A stretch of 64,000 bases of DNA, taken from contig NZ_FZOQ01000002.1 in NCBI RefSeq assembly GCF_900188175.1, positions 310,001-374,000 of the forward strand. The letters are read 5' to 3'. Below the pieces are notes generated by a model. The model ran no database searches and had not been told where the DNA came from. It saw only the letters and a list, made by a program, of their open reading frames with translations. Source of the DNA: Pontibacter ummariensis (GTDB lineage: Bacteria > Bacteroidota > Bacteroidia > Cytophagales > Hymenobacteraceae). A program made the position numbers and the translations under genes. Below, piece after piece: positions 34,788 to 43,702 of this stretch (positions are counted from its first letter, which is position 1; each line of letters opens with the position of its first letter).

Positions 34788-35141
34788 TTGAAACAGACGA
34801 AAGGTATATGCCACTTACTGCTCCTACTGCTGTGGGCAGCCCTGCTATGCCTTTCTGTTTCTTTAAGAGCGCACCGGGAGCCGTACCTGGTGCAGCAACC
34901 TAAGGAAAAAACAGCAACAGCAGAAATTAGCCAGGAGACGGGCGATTCTTTTGTTGCTTGGCTGGAGGAAGCTGGCCCACAGCTTGTGCCTCCCCCCATC
35001 AAACCGGCTCTTCCTGCCCTCATCCTGTCGCTTGGCCTTCTTTTTCGGATCTGCACAGGCAAATGCACAAAGCCACGTGAAGCGATACGGGCCAGCGCTA
35101 CCCTGTCGGAACGATTCAGGATACTCCCCAATGCTCCCTAG
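34788..35141 (+). CDS. Small hydrophobic hypothetical protein between the two permeases
   Basis: 117 residues if started at TTG 34788 (KQTKGICHLLLLLLWAALL), which places the first hydrophobic helix right at the N-terminus; the frame stays open upstream into the permease but with no better start. Then a polar linker (QQPKEKTATAEISQETG), a second hydrophobic stretch (LPALILSLGLLFRIC) and a basic tail ending ERFRILPNAP. Same layout as the protein at 29830. No family recognised. It begins 20 bp after the first permease and may be translated with it. Confidence 0.45.
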   Translation: MKQTKGICHLLLLLLWAALLCLSVSLRAHREPYLVQQPKEKTATAEISQETGDSFVAWLEEAGPQLVPPPIKPALPALILSLGLLFRICTGKCTKPREAIRASATLSERFRILPNAP

Positions 35142-35276
35142 GCAATGGTTCTTCATGGCATTTTCTAAGTTCTCTTGCTAAGACGTCTGGCAGCAAAACA
35201 GCTCATGCCCTTTGTCCTCTTGCAACAGGCACTTACAGGAACATCATCAAAAACCATTACCTAAACGAACCATTTT

Positions 35277-36770
35277 ATGGCTAAAAATATTTTTGCGACT
35301 AAGTCTGTCGATAAGTTAATCAGCGAGTCGGAGAGCGGTGAGCATGGGCTGAAACGCACCCTTACCGCCTCTAACCTCACGTTACTGGGTGTTGGCGCCA
35401 TTATCGGCGCGGGCATCTTTGTTCTCACCGGCACCGCTGCTGCCAACGCGGCTGGCCCCGCCATTGTCATTTCCTTTCTTATTGCCGGGCTGGGCTGCTT
35501 GTTTGCAGGCCTTTGCTATGCCGAGTTTGCCTCCATGATCCCCATTGCCGGGAGTGCCTATACCTATGGCTATGCCACGCTGGGCGAGTTCATTGCCTGG
35601 ATCATTGGCTGGGACCTAATACTGGAGTACCTGTTTGGCGCTGCCACGGTGGCTGTAGGCTGGAGCGGCAACTTCGTAAGCCTGTTAAAATCACTGGGCA
35701 TTACAGTGCCCGCCGCCATTGCCGCCGCCCCTCTCGCCTATGACGGCAGCTCTTTTACCGCTACAGGTGCGGTTATTAACCTGCCTGCCATCATCCTGAT
35801 TCTGGTGATGACGGCCCTGTTGGTCGTGGGAATACAGGAGTCAGCCCGCTTCAACAACCTCATCGTGTTTGTGAAAGTAGCCATCGTGCTGCTGGTGATC
35901 GGCTTTGGTTTTCAGTATGTGGATGCGGCGAACTGGGAGCCTTTTATCCCCGCCAAGGAAATCCTGACCGATGGTAGCACACGCTATGGCTGGCAAGGCG
36001 TAGTGGCCGGAGCGGCCATTGTTTTCTTTTCTTATATCGGTTTCGATGCGGTAAGTACTGCCGCACAGGAGGCGAAAAACCCGCAGCGCGACATGCCGAT
36101 CGGGATGCTGGCCTCTTTAGGTGTTTGCACTTTGCTGTACGTGCTGATGTCGCTGGTGCTGACGGGTATGGTGTCGTTTAAAACCCTGAACGTTCCGGAT
36201 CCGGTACTGGTAGCCCTGCAGGCCGCTGGCCCGGGCTTGAAATGGCTTTACTTCTTAACAGGCGTTGGCGCTGTGGCCGGCCTGGCTTCCGTGGTGCTGG
36301 TGATGCTGATGGGACAACCGCGCATCTTCTTTGCCATGAGCCGCGACGGTTTGCTGCCGGCCATGTTCGGCAAGGTGCACCCGCGCTTCAACACGCCATA
36401 CGTCACCACCGTACTCACCGGGCTGGTTGCCGCCGTAGTGGCGGGAATTTTCCCAATCGGTTTACTGGGCGAGTTGGTCAGCATCGGGACTCTGCTGGCC
36501 TTTGTGATCGTCTGCGCGGGCATTATCATGCTGCGCCGCACGAACCCCGAGCTCAAACGCCCTTTTAAAACGCCTTTTGTACCGCTGGTTCCCCTCCTGG
36601 GCATTGCTATTTGTGGGTACATGATGCTAAACCTTGGTTTTGATACCTGGCTGCGCCTCATCGTATGGATGGCTGTAGGCATCGGGATTTACTTTCTGTA
36701 CGGTCGTAAGCACAGCAAGCTACAAAAAGATGCCGCTGCCCCACCACAGCAAAAAGAGTTAGTTAGTTAA
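35277..36770 (+). CDS. APC-family amino-acid permease (CAT-like), second of two
   Basis: 497 residues, about 12 helices. LLGVGAIIGAGIFVLTG, ASMIPIAGSAYTYGYATLGE, WIIGWDLILEYLFGAATVAV, VFFSYIGFDAVSTAAQEAKN and QPRIFFAMSRDGLLPAMFGK are nearly the same as in the first permease, so the two are tandem paralogues. Ends with a soluble tail (HSKLQKDAAAPPQQ). Standard CAT-like amino-acid transport; substrate unknown. Followed by a strong terminator. Confidence 0.95.
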   Translation: MAKNIFATKSVDKLISESESGEHGLKRTLTASNLTLLGVGAIIGAGIFVLTGTAAANAAGPAIVISFLIAGLGCLFAGLCYAEFASMIPIAGSAYTYGYATLGEFIAWIIGWDLILEYLFGAATVAVGWSGNFVSLLKSLGITVPAAIAAAPLAYDGSSFTATGAVINLPAIILILVMTALLVVGIQESARFNNLIVFVKVAIVLLVIGFGFQYVDAANWEPFIPAKEILTDGSTRYGWQGVVAGAAIVFFSYIGFDAVSTAAQEAKNPQRDMPIGMLASLGVCTLLYVLMSLVLTGMVSFKTLNVPDPVLVALQAAGPGLKWLYFLTGVGAVAGLASVVLVMLMGQPRIFFAMSRDGLLPAMFGKVHPRFNTPYVTTVLTGLVAAVVAGIFPIGLLGELVSIGTLLAFVIVCAGIIMLRRTNPELKRPFKTPFVPLVPLLGIAICGYMMLNLGFDTWLRLIVWMAVGIGIYFLYGRKHSKLQKDAAAPPQQKELVS

Positions 36771-36783
36771 TTGTTTGTTAACT

Positions 36784-36810
36784 AAACGCCGCCCCGCTGG
36801 GGCGGCGTTT
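36784..36810. terminator. Terminator between the permease and the T9SS protein
   Basis: Perfect 12-bp stem AAACGCCGCCCC/GGGGCGGCGTTT with a 3-nt loop; T/A flanks on both strands, so usable by both converging genes. Confidence 0.9.
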
Positions 36811-36855
36811 CTTATTCAGACGCCTTACCATGGTTGGGGCAGTTCAATCCTTCCC

Positions 36856-39726
36856 TTATAAAGCAGACTTTACAAATCGAAGCATGTGTGTTCCTTCTGC
36901 TGTGCGCAGCTGCAAGAAGTAAAGGCCTTCCGGCAGCGAAGAGACATCTATGGAAAAGCTGGAATTGTTTGCTTGCCCGTACCTCTTGTGGAGCAGGGTC
37001 GTTCCTGCCAGATTCAGTACAGTATAATGCTGAACATCCCTGCTTTCCAGGTTTGCTACCTGCAGTGCATCCTGCGTCGGAACGGGATAGGCTTTAAAGG
37101 CAACACCATCGCTACCGACATTCCTTACACTTTTAATGGAAGAATAGGTGCTTGTACCATCAAAATCAATTTGTGCTAGCCTGTAATAGACAGTGCCACG
37201 GGGTATGTTTGTGTCAGAGAAAGTATATTGGTGAGGTATTGCCGAAGTGCCAGCCCCTTTTACCCGGCCTATTGTTTTAAAGTGCTTCCCATCGGTACTT
37301 CTCTCGACATGAAAGTGGCTGTTGTTCAACTCCGAGGCGGTTTCCCATTCCAGGGCTACTGCGTTAATCCCATCAAGCGAAGCATGGAAACGTACCAACT
37401 CTACCGGAAGCGGGGTAATGGTCCTGATTAACACCGGGTTGTCATTGGCGATACTCGTATTGTAACGGACCTTGTCATGAGCATTGTTCAGCTCATAAAT
37501 TCTAAACCAATACGCCGTGCCCGGCTCCAATCCTGTTATCGTCAAGGAGTTTTTGCTGTCCCCACCCCTGTACATGGCCTGCTCTCCTTGCGATCTATAA
37601 ACGTTGCCCGTTACCTTTACTTCTTCCCCGTCCGCTGGGTCTGTAAAGTCGTTCTCGGTGTTTACCTTCACTACCCGGCCTGTTCCGTTTCCATTCGTCC
37701 AGGCAATAGTGATTCGTTCGGCACCCACATAGGTTCCATGAATGTCATGCGCCTGTTCCGTAGGAGCGGCCGGCAAGGTCGTAAATTGTACTTCGTTTCC
37801 ATAGGCAGTTCCCGAGCTGTTGGTGGCATAGGCCCTTACATAGTAAAGGGTGTTCTGCTCCAGGCCATCCATCCTGCTGCTAAAGCTTTCGCTGCCGCTT
37901 CCTTCCGTTGTGCTACCTGCGTTTTCCTCCAGACTTGGCCCGGGAACTGGACTCCACACGATCCCTTTGGCTGTGATCGGGGACCCGCCGCTAGATTGGA
38001 TAATGCCACCACTAACGGCACTAGCGGCAGTAACATCGGTCACACCCGCGGTTGTGAGCACGGGTTTGCCGACAACACCGGTACCATTTACCAATACCTC
38101 GGTTTTACTAAAGCCGCCAAACACTGTTTTACTGCTCAAGGCAATCGCATCATCATACACCTGCGCAGAAGCAGGTACAAAACGCACCATTATAGTCGCG
38201 CTGACAATTCCATTCTCTGGGCTTAAGGTGACAGGTTCACTGGTAAAGCCCTCTTCACCAACTACAGACAGTTCAAAACCGGGGGGAGGCACAATCGTTA
38301 CATCGCCTTGGATCCCCCGCCCCACCAGCATAAACAACTGCGGGGCCGACTCCTGCCCTACACTTACCTCACCAAAGGACAGGGCGGAGGGAAACACGAC
38401 CAGTCCTTGTAACTCTATTATAACTGGTTCACTCATACCCACTGCCCCACAAGGGCTTGTTGCCGTTGCGACAAGGTAATAGGTGCCGGGGCCCGGAAAA
38501 TCTGTAGGGTCCACCGTATAAGAGCTGCTCGTAAGCCCGGGGATGGTATGATCATAGGGGCCATCAGCCGAGGTCGCGTACTTCCAGGCATACGATGACT
38601 CTCCGGGTAAAGAGGAGCTTGCCGTAAGTGTATTACCTTTTCCGTTAGGATAGCTGATTGTCTGCGCATTGACCGGTGTAACCTTCACCTCATAAGGGTA
38701 AACAACACGAAGGTCAGCGCCATACGGAATGCCGTATCTCAGCGGTTCCGTGTTCAGGACCCGGATGCGGTACCCGGTCCCGCAAGGTGTGCCTGCCGGT
38801 ATCCGGGCCTGTACTACGCCTGTTGCCGCCCCACTGGTACCAATGATGTTTTCGTCCAGATCCATGGAGAACCTGCCGTTCCTGTCCGAAAGCTGTGCTT
38901 TCCAGATACCGGTAAAAGTGCCGTTATAGGTATAGGGCACCTCAAAGGGTTTGCTTCCGGAGATTTCGGTGACCTCATACTGGGTTAAGCTAGGTTGTAA
39001 CGTGGTGATCTTGGGGAGGTGGGTGGGGATAGGGGTTGCTGTGGCCACGACCCTGTCGATGAAAAATTTAGGCCGGTTGCCCGTGTCCCCACCCGGCGTG
39101 GTGACCAGATAAAACCGCACCCGGGCGTCTGCTTTTCCATCAAACGCAGCAGGTAGCTTTACCTGAATTGTTCCGCTGGCAGGGGTATAATTCGCAATGG
39201 TTACAGCACTGTTCGGCAGGTCTACGAAGGCTCCCCCTGGGCCTGTGTTTGTCTGCACCTTGAAAAGGGCCTGCCTGTTACTGCCGGTGTTCCCGTTGTT
39301 TCTGGACTCCCACTTTACATCAATAATACCGGCAGTGGTGCTCGTAAAGTCGAGGTACAGGTCAAAAGCTGCAGCATTCTCGCCGGCTGTTGTACCTGTT
39401 GCCAACAGCATAATGCCTCCTGCCCCCTTTTGCACCCCGCCTGTAAAACCATTGGTAAACACACCTGTTTGGTTTGGCGCTGTGGGCAGTGCTGTGAAAG
39501 GGGCTGATGCCACCCCATAATGACTCGCCCCTGCCCCGCTCTGGAAGTTATTTCCCCAATTACTGATATTATCGAAGCTTTCGTAGTAATCTCTGTTCGC
39601 TAGAGAAAACGGGACCGGTGCACTTTGTCCAAAACCCTGCCCCGAGGCAAGTAGAAACAGTGCTAAAAGAAACAGGCAGTATTTGGCAAGGAGTTTAAAA
39701 ACATGGTTGAGGTACAAGTGTTTCAT
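36856..39726 (-). CDS. Large secreted protein with T9SS type A C-terminal sorting domain
   Basis: 956 residues. Sec signal (LAKYCLFLLALFLLASGQGFG), an N-terminal jelly-roll-like region (RDYYESFDNISNWGNNF to about 225), Ig-like/PKD-like material (350-440), a choice-of-anchor-D-like module (VVFPSALSFGEVSVGQESAP, about 445), two fibronectin-III-like domains (about 560-790: KPVLTTAGVTDVTAAS; AERITIAWTNGNGTG), a linker domain (LPVELVRFHASLDGINAV) and the type IX sorting domain (FKAYPVPTQDALQVANLE to MLRFVKSAL). Exported by the type IX system and fixed to the outer membrane or released. No enzyme domain seen; probably adhesin or matrix-like. Confidence 0.92.
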   Translation of the reverse strand: MKHLYLNHVFKLLAKYCLFLLALFLLASGQGFGQSAPVPFSLANRDYYESFDNISNWGNNFQSGAGASHYGVASAPFTALPTAPNQTGVFTNGFTGGVQKGAGGIMLLATGTTAGENAAAFDLYLDFTSTTAGIIDVKWESRNNGNTGSNRQALFKVQTNTGPGGAFVDLPNSAVTIANYTPASGTIQVKLPAAFDGKADARVRFYLVTTPGGDTGNRPKFFIDRVVATATPIPTHLPKITTLQPSLTQYEVTEISGSKPFEVPYTYNGTFTGIWKAQLSDRNGRFSMDLDENIIGTSGAATGVVQARIPAGTPCGTGYRIRVLNTEPLRYGIPYGADLRVVYPYEVKVTPVNAQTISYPNGKGNTLTASSSLPGESSYAWKYATSADGPYDHTIPGLTSSSYTVDPTDFPGPGTYYLVATATSPCGAVGMSEPVIIELQGLVVFPSALSFGEVSVGQESAPQLFMLVGRGIQGDVTIVPPPGFELSVVGEEGFTSEPVTLSPENGIVSATIMVRFVPASAQVYDDAIALSSKTVFGGFSKTEVLVNGTGVVGKPVLTTAGVTDVTAASAVSGGIIQSSGGSPITAKGIVWSPVPGPSLEENAGSTTEGSGSESFSSRMDGLEQNTLYYVRAYATNSSGTAYGNEVQFTTLPAAPTEQAHDIHGTYVGAERITIAWTNGNGTGRVVKVNTENDFTDPADGEEVKVTGNVYRSQGEQAMYRGGDSKNSLTITGLEPGTAYWFRIYELNNAHDKVRYNTSIANDNPVLIRTITPLPVELVRFHASLDGINAVALEWETASELNNSHFHVERSTDGKHFKTIGRVKGAGTSAIPHQYTFSDTNIPRGTVYYRLAQIDFDGTSTYSSIKSVRNVGSDGVAFKAYPVPTQDALQVANLESRDVQHYTVLNLAGTTLLHKRYGQANNSSFSIDVSSLPEGLYFLQLRTAEGTHMLRFVKSAL

Positions 39727-40279
39727 AAGTTTGTTTTATTACAATAAGCACATATTATAATAAAACGCTGTGTTCCTCAATCAGTTACACGACACCATCT
39801 TGCACTATTTAAAGCCGCTATGCTTATCTTTCGTTTGTCCAAAGCCTGCAGAAAGCGACACACCTTTTTCTCCTCATATAAGAAGAGCTAAAGCAGTACA
39901 TTTTATCAGCACAACTGCGAAGCATTTGGGTCTAATTTCAGGCTTTACCCGAATACAACAACGATATGGATGGCAGGGTAGCGTGGGGATGCAAGGAACA
40001 GGGAAAACCAGCTGCAGCTATACCGAATGCGCAGGCAGGAAGAGAGTCTTTTGGGGATACGGAAGCAAAATGATTACTCTGAGGCAAAACAAAAAGCCGC
40101 AGCATAAACATACGCTACGGCTTTTCTCAGATGGAAATTTATGTATATGTACCGCCTTCCCGAACGATTTGTTTCAGCGTGCCAACACTTTAAGAGCTCT
40201 CATCAGATAGGAAGAGAGTTTGAGAGAGGCGCTAACAGGCAAAAGGTAGAGGGCTGAGACAGTATTGTTTCAGCGCAGC
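39727..40279. other. Intergenic region upstream of the T9SS protein
   Basis: About 550 bp. Contains the hairpin at 40092-40125 and presumably the T9SS gene promoter. A rightward 146-codon frame (39770-40210) runs through the hairpin and has no protein-like features; not called. Confidence 0.55.
40092..40125 (-). terminator. Terminator downstream of the LysE-like gene
   Basis: AAAAGCCGTAGC and GCTGCGGCTTTT arms (one G-U), 10-nt loop, CTTTTTGTTTT after it on the minus strand; 155 bp beyond the stop. Confidence 0.75.
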
Positions 40280-40972
40280 TTATTGCAGGCTTTTCGTCTC
40301 AGCCTGCTTTTCCAACATGCTTTCACTGTCTTTTAACTGGATGCCGTTGTTAAACTCTAAATGCTGAAAAACCTGGTAGGTGCCGATACTGACAATCAGC
40401 AGGCCCATGGCAAACTTAACTTTCCCCCAGTGCTGCAGTAGCTTGCTTTTTTCCTGGAGCAGCAGCCAGGAAACCAGGGCTAAGGTCAGGAAGCTGGCAA
40501 ATTCGAAAGTCAGGATATCGATAACATACTTCATTGTGGACGTTTCCTTTGTATAGGCCTTGATGACCTGCAGGAAGCCTAGGTAAATAAAGGGAATAGC
40601 CGGGTTGCTTATTCCAACCAGGAAACCTTTCTTATACAGGGAATCTACGCTCAGCTCTATCGCATCGCCGCTGTCCTTCCTGCTTTTAGCAATGATGATG
40701 CCCCCCCAGATAATAAGTACAAAGGAACCGATCAGGTAAACAAGAGCCTCCACTTCTTTGCTTAAGGTAAGGAGGTTAATGATTAAAAGGGCTACAAAGG
40801 CATAGAAGAACTTTGTCGTCATTAATCCTCCATATACCTGCAAGGCAGCCCTTTTCCCCTCCTTGATGCAGGTATCCACCACAAAGAAACGGGCAGGCCC
40901 GGTGGGAATTCCCAGCATAATTCCAGCCAAAACGGAAATAAGCAAGGTGGCAAGCTCTCCTGATTCAAACAT
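40280..40972 (-). CDS. LysE-type translocator (putative small-molecule exporter)
   Basis: 230 residues, about six membrane helices. The N-terminal block MLGIPTGPARFFVVDTCIKE followed by GKRAALQVYGGLMTTKF is the LysE/RhtB pattern (glycine-proline turn, then GxRAAL); LVGISNPAIPFIYLGFLQ is the second-half NP motif. These exporters release amino acids or related metabolites. Substrate unknown; the GP motif (TGP rather than PGP) is slightly unusual. Stands alone. Confidence 0.82.
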   Translation of the reverse strand: MFESGELATLLISVLAGIMLGIPTGPARFFVVDTCIKEGKRAALQVYGGLMTTKFFYAFVALLIINLLTLSKEVEALVYLIGSFVLIIWGGIIIAKSRKDSGDAIELSVDSLYKKGFLVGISNPAIPFIYLGFLQVIKAYTKETSTMKYVIDILTFEFASFLTLALVSWLLLQEKSKLLQHWGKVKFAMGLLIVSIGTYQVFQHLEFNNGIQLKDSESMLEKQAETKSLQ

Positions 40973-41330
40973 ACACTTTTAATAAAATAGGAATTGCCAC
41001 AGCACCTCAGACAGCACTTTCATTTAACAGATGCGTGCAGGTGGTAGCAGCAAGTAGCAAGACTATAACGCTCAACCCGGGCAAACGTTCCAGAAAAGTG
41101 CGCTAACAAGGTATCCTGCACGAGGTCTTAGATCTTGGCATGAGAGTAATGACAGGTTTTAATTTACCCCCAGCTGTTGTTACAGCGAACGGAAAGTACT
41201 TTAGCTCCTAAGCATTTCAATAACCTGTCTGTATTTTAAGGGGTTTATCGTCCCGCACAAAAGTAGAAATGGCCAAAGCAAGGTGAACTGCTCTGGCCAT
41301 TTCTACTTACACTTTATCTTGAAGGAAATC
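40973..41330. other. Intergenic region, LysE-like gene to disordered-protein cluster
   Basis: About 358 bp between the start of the LysE-like gene and the stop of the 41331 gene. Contains only the 41261-41308 hairpin and, by position, the LysE-like promoter. Confidence 0.6.
41261..41308 (-). terminator. Terminator after the 41331 gene
   Basis: 15-bp perfect arms (41261-41275, 41294-41308; AAGTAGAAATGGCCA type) with an 18-nt loop that can itself pair (AGCA/TGCT). Confidence 0.75.
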
Positions 41331-41894
41331 TTAACGGTTGTATCCGCCAAAATGTCCGTAGTAATGTGTACTCACATCATTCGGATCCCCATAACGGTCG
41401 TCGCCGAACTCTGAGAATCCGCCATCACTGCTGTACCCTCTGTCATGCCGGAACCCATGGTTACCACGGCTATCGAAGTCGCGGTAGCGGTCGCCTTCCT
41501 CGGGGTTGTCGTAGTTCGGGTTATAGCCCATCTTATACGTGTAGTTACGAGGGCGGCCAGCATAAGGACCTTCCTGGTAAGGGAAATACTCTACCCTGTC
41601 CAGGTCGTTCTCGGCGCCCCGTGGTAAACCGTAATCTATTGATCGGGGCTGGTAAGTATAGTTGCTCGTATCGTACATTTCGCGGTATCGGTCATCGTGG
41701 GTGCCCGCTCTACCACCTTCACGACCGTACTGCTGGCTTTTCTGCAACCTGTAATGCTCTCCCGGCTCGTTGTAGGTATCGCCCAGGTGGGCGTGCTCAC
41801 GCCCATGGAAGCGCCAGTGCCGGTGGTTATTATGCCCTTCCTGTCTATAGCTGCGGCTAAAGTTGCCGTAATTCATATCTCTTTCGTTTCGCAT
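41331..41894 (-). CDS. Arg/Tyr/Asp/Gly-rich disordered protein A
   Basis: 187 residues with almost no hydrophobic core. Opens MRNERDMNYGNFSRSYRQEG, then a His-rich patch (HNNHRHWRFHGREHAHLGD, about 21-39) and a long Arg/Tyr/Asp/Gly stretch with YKMGYNPNYDNPEEGDRYRD near 120-140. No signal peptide, no known domain. The opening shares NYGNF with protein B, and the later YNPNYDNP segment resembles the YDP module of B and C. Predicted cytoplasmic and disordered. Role unknown; hydrophilin/desiccation protection, RNA/DNA binding or condensate formation are possibilities. Composition differs sharply from all other genes in the window. Confidence 0.75.
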   Translation of the reverse strand: MRNERDMNYGNFSRSYRQEGHNNHRHWRFHGREHAHLGDTYNEPGEHYRLQKSQQYGREGGRAGTHDDRYREMYDTSNYTYQPRSIDYGLPRGAENDLDRVEYFPYQEGPYAGRPRNYTYKMGYNPNYDNPEEGDRYRDFDSRGNHGFRHDRGYSSDGGFSEFGDDRYGDPNDVSTHYYGHFGGYNR

Positions 41895-41911
41895 AGCTTC
41901 TTTTTATAAAG

Positions 41912-41934
41912 GCGGCACCAGCTTTGGGTGCCGC
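41912..41934 (-). terminator. Hairpin between disordered-protein genes B and A
   Basis: GCGGCACC/GGTGCCGC 8-bp stem, 7-nt loop, followed on the minus strand by an A/T-rich tail; terminator or attenuator upstream of gene A. Confidence 0.6.
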
Positions 41935-41969
41935 TTGAATTATCAGATCATTTTTTAGGGAAGAGGTCT

Positions 41970-42722
41970 TTAGCGCCTCTCGTCCCGGTTGCGGATGTTC
42001 CTGTCACGGTCGTCCGGGCGGCCAAAACGGCGGTTGTCTCTGTCCCAACGCTCCATGTTGCTATAGTACTGCCCTTCGCCATAGTGCGGTACATCGCGGC
42101 TGTAGTTACGCGCACCATAGCTGGAGCTGTAATCGTTGTCATACATATCGTTGTCGTGCTCGTACCGGCGATACGACTCATAGTCACTACGCGACCCACG
42201 CGACCAGTTGCTCTCGTCCTGGCCTCTGCGTACGTCATGTCCAAAACGTTCATCGGCTAGCCCATAGCGGTAATCCGGTCGGCCTTTTTGCCGGAGGTCG
42301 TCATAGTCCCTGTCGCTGTAATCCACGTTTGGGTCATACTTTTTACCAGCGTTTAATCCTTCGTCTCCGATATAAGTCATACCAAAAGGATTATCCTCGC
42401 TAAAGCTACCTCTGTTACCACGGGTATAGTCATCCCCTGCATAAGTAGCGCCGCCTGCCTGGAAGCGCCCCTGTGGGTACATCTGGCTTTGGTCGGCGTT
42501 GCTGTTAAAGCTGTTGGTATCACCGTACTGGCTGTTAGCATTATCGCCATAGCCCCTGTTAAAGTGCGAGTCCCGCACATAGTTTCCGCGATCAGAGTTC
42601 TGCCCGTGGTGATGCCCGTGCGCCCAGCGCGGCTCCATGTCTCTGTTTCTGTCGTTTCTGTTTCTATCGTTGTCCCGGTTAAAGTTACCGTAGTTATAGT
42701 TGTCTCTTCTGTCGTCTCTCAT
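41970..42722 (-). CDS. Arg/Tyr/Asn/Asp-rich disordered protein B
   Basis: 250 residues from the ATG at 42722 (MRDDRRDNYNYGNFNRDND); a start 75 bp upstream would add a mismatched leader (MRILTYCLLESVQKG). Polyampholyte: dense Arg, Asp, Asn, Tyr and Gly, few aliphatics, His patch WAHGHHHGQNSD near 34-45. A slightly ordered piece FGMTYIGDEGLNAGKKYDP near 120 is the only segment with hydrophobic content. C-terminus is Arg/Asp repeats (RPDDRDRNIRNRDERR). No known domain. N-terminus is clearly related to protein A (R..NYGNF.R). Divergent from gene C across 139 bp. Confidence 0.75.
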   Translation of the reverse strand: MRDDRRDNYNYGNFNRDNDRNRNDRNRDMEPRWAHGHHHGQNSDRGNYVRDSHFNRGYGDNANSQYGDTNSFNSNADQSQMYPQGRFQAGGATYAGDDYTRGNRGSFSEDNPFGMTYIGDEGLNAGKKYDPNVDYSDRDYDDLRQKGRPDYRYGLADERFGHDVRRGQDESNWSRGSRSDYESYRRYEHDNDMYDNDYSSSYGARNYSRDVPHYGEGQYYSNMERWDRDNRRFGRPDDRDRNIRNRDERR

Positions 42723-42861
42723 AGTTATCAGTTTAGTTTTTGGATCGTAATTACCTTTTTGTACGGATTCGAGTAGGCAATAGGTTAATATCCTCATTCT
42801 CTGACCCTAAACCCAAGGTGAATTCATGCGTTAAAAAAGTATAACCAAAACCTGAACAAAC

Positions 42862-43623
42862 ATGGACAGAACAAACTGGAATGATAGAAGAGACTACGAT
42901 AGGGATAACAGAAGAAATAACAGAGACCGGGGAAACGACTATTGGAGCCAAAGTCGCCCTGTAGATGAGGACAGATACCGTGGCTCTTACCGGCTGGATA
43001 ATTCGAGCGAGGACCGAAACGAATCGACCTGGGACTGGAATGAGCGCCGCAATAATGGCAACGGAGGCCGTGACAACTACAACAGCAATTACAACCGGGA
43101 CTACAACCGAAACTATAACAACGACTACAACCGCAACTACAACGGTGGCAATCGCATGTCCGATCGCAGCAACTTCGACGACGATTATACCCGTGACAGC
43201 CGTTACCAATATCGCAGCGATAGCGGAGACAGCCGTAACTGGGATGAGCAGTACCGACCAAACAGCGGTGGCTACGGCACGCGTTTTGGCGGCAACCCTA
43301 ACGGAAGGAATGCTGATATACGAAGCGTCAGAAGCCGCATAGCGGATGAGGACAGATACGGCACGAGCAATTTTAATGGGGACTACGGGCCAGACAACTA
43401 TGGTACGGGCAGAGGCGACAATTACGGAAACATGGCGGGTTCATTAAGCTATGGCTATGACGGTACCAGCAACTATGACCCTGACTGGAATCGTTATTAT
43501 GAGCCACAGAGCGGAGAGCGCCGCAGTTATCATGGCAATTATACCAGCCGCCATCCTGAACGCAGCCAGTATCAGAACAACGCTAGCCGTAACCCATCCG
43601 ATCACGGCAGAGATCGCTATTAA
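42862..43623 (+). CDS. Arg/Asn/Tyr/Gly-rich disordered protein C
   Basis: 253 residues. Arg/Asp/Asn-rich start (MDRTNWNDRRDYDRDNRRNN), a short-repeat tract at 71-97 built from NYN-R/D units (NYNRDYNRNYNNDYNRNYN), and a more ordered piece MAGSLSYGYDGTSNYDP near 192-208 that resembles the YDP segments of B and A. VDEDRYRGSYR and IADEDRYGTSNF are repeated DEDRYG-like phrases. No signal, no known domain. Divergent from B, and followed by a strong terminator. Function unknown; probably shares the role of A and B. Confidence 0.75.
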   Translation: MDRTNWNDRRDYDRDNRRNNRDRGNDYWSQSRPVDEDRYRGSYRLDNSSEDRNESTWDWNERRNNGNGGRDNYNSNYNRDYNRNYNNDYNRNYNGGNRMSDRSNFDDDYTRDSRYQYRSDSGDSRNWDEQYRPNSGGYGTRFGGNPNGRNADIRSVRSRIADEDRYGTSNFNGDYGPDNYGTGRGDNYGNMAGSLSYGYDGTSNYDPDWNRYYEPQSGERRSYHGNYTSRHPERSQYQNNASRNPSDHGRDRY

Positions 43624-43648
43624 CAAGAGGCGGTAAAAGGACATCAAG

Positions 43649-43680
43649 CAGGGAGACTAACCTGGCCTCCCTGTTTTTTT
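43649..43680 (+). terminator. Terminator after gene C
   Basis: CAGGGAG/CTCCCTG stem (43649-43655, 43667-43673) followed by seven T. Confidence 0.85.
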
Positions 43681-43702
43681 AAAAATTTAAAACATAAGAA
43701 CC

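Noticed and set aside
39770..40210. 146-codon rightward frame
   Set aside because: Runs through a terminator hairpin and has no protein-like pattern.
41948..43647. Antisense frames through the disordered-protein genes
   Set aside because: Low-complexity codons leave several frames open; the called frames are the only ones with consistent composition and shared motifs.
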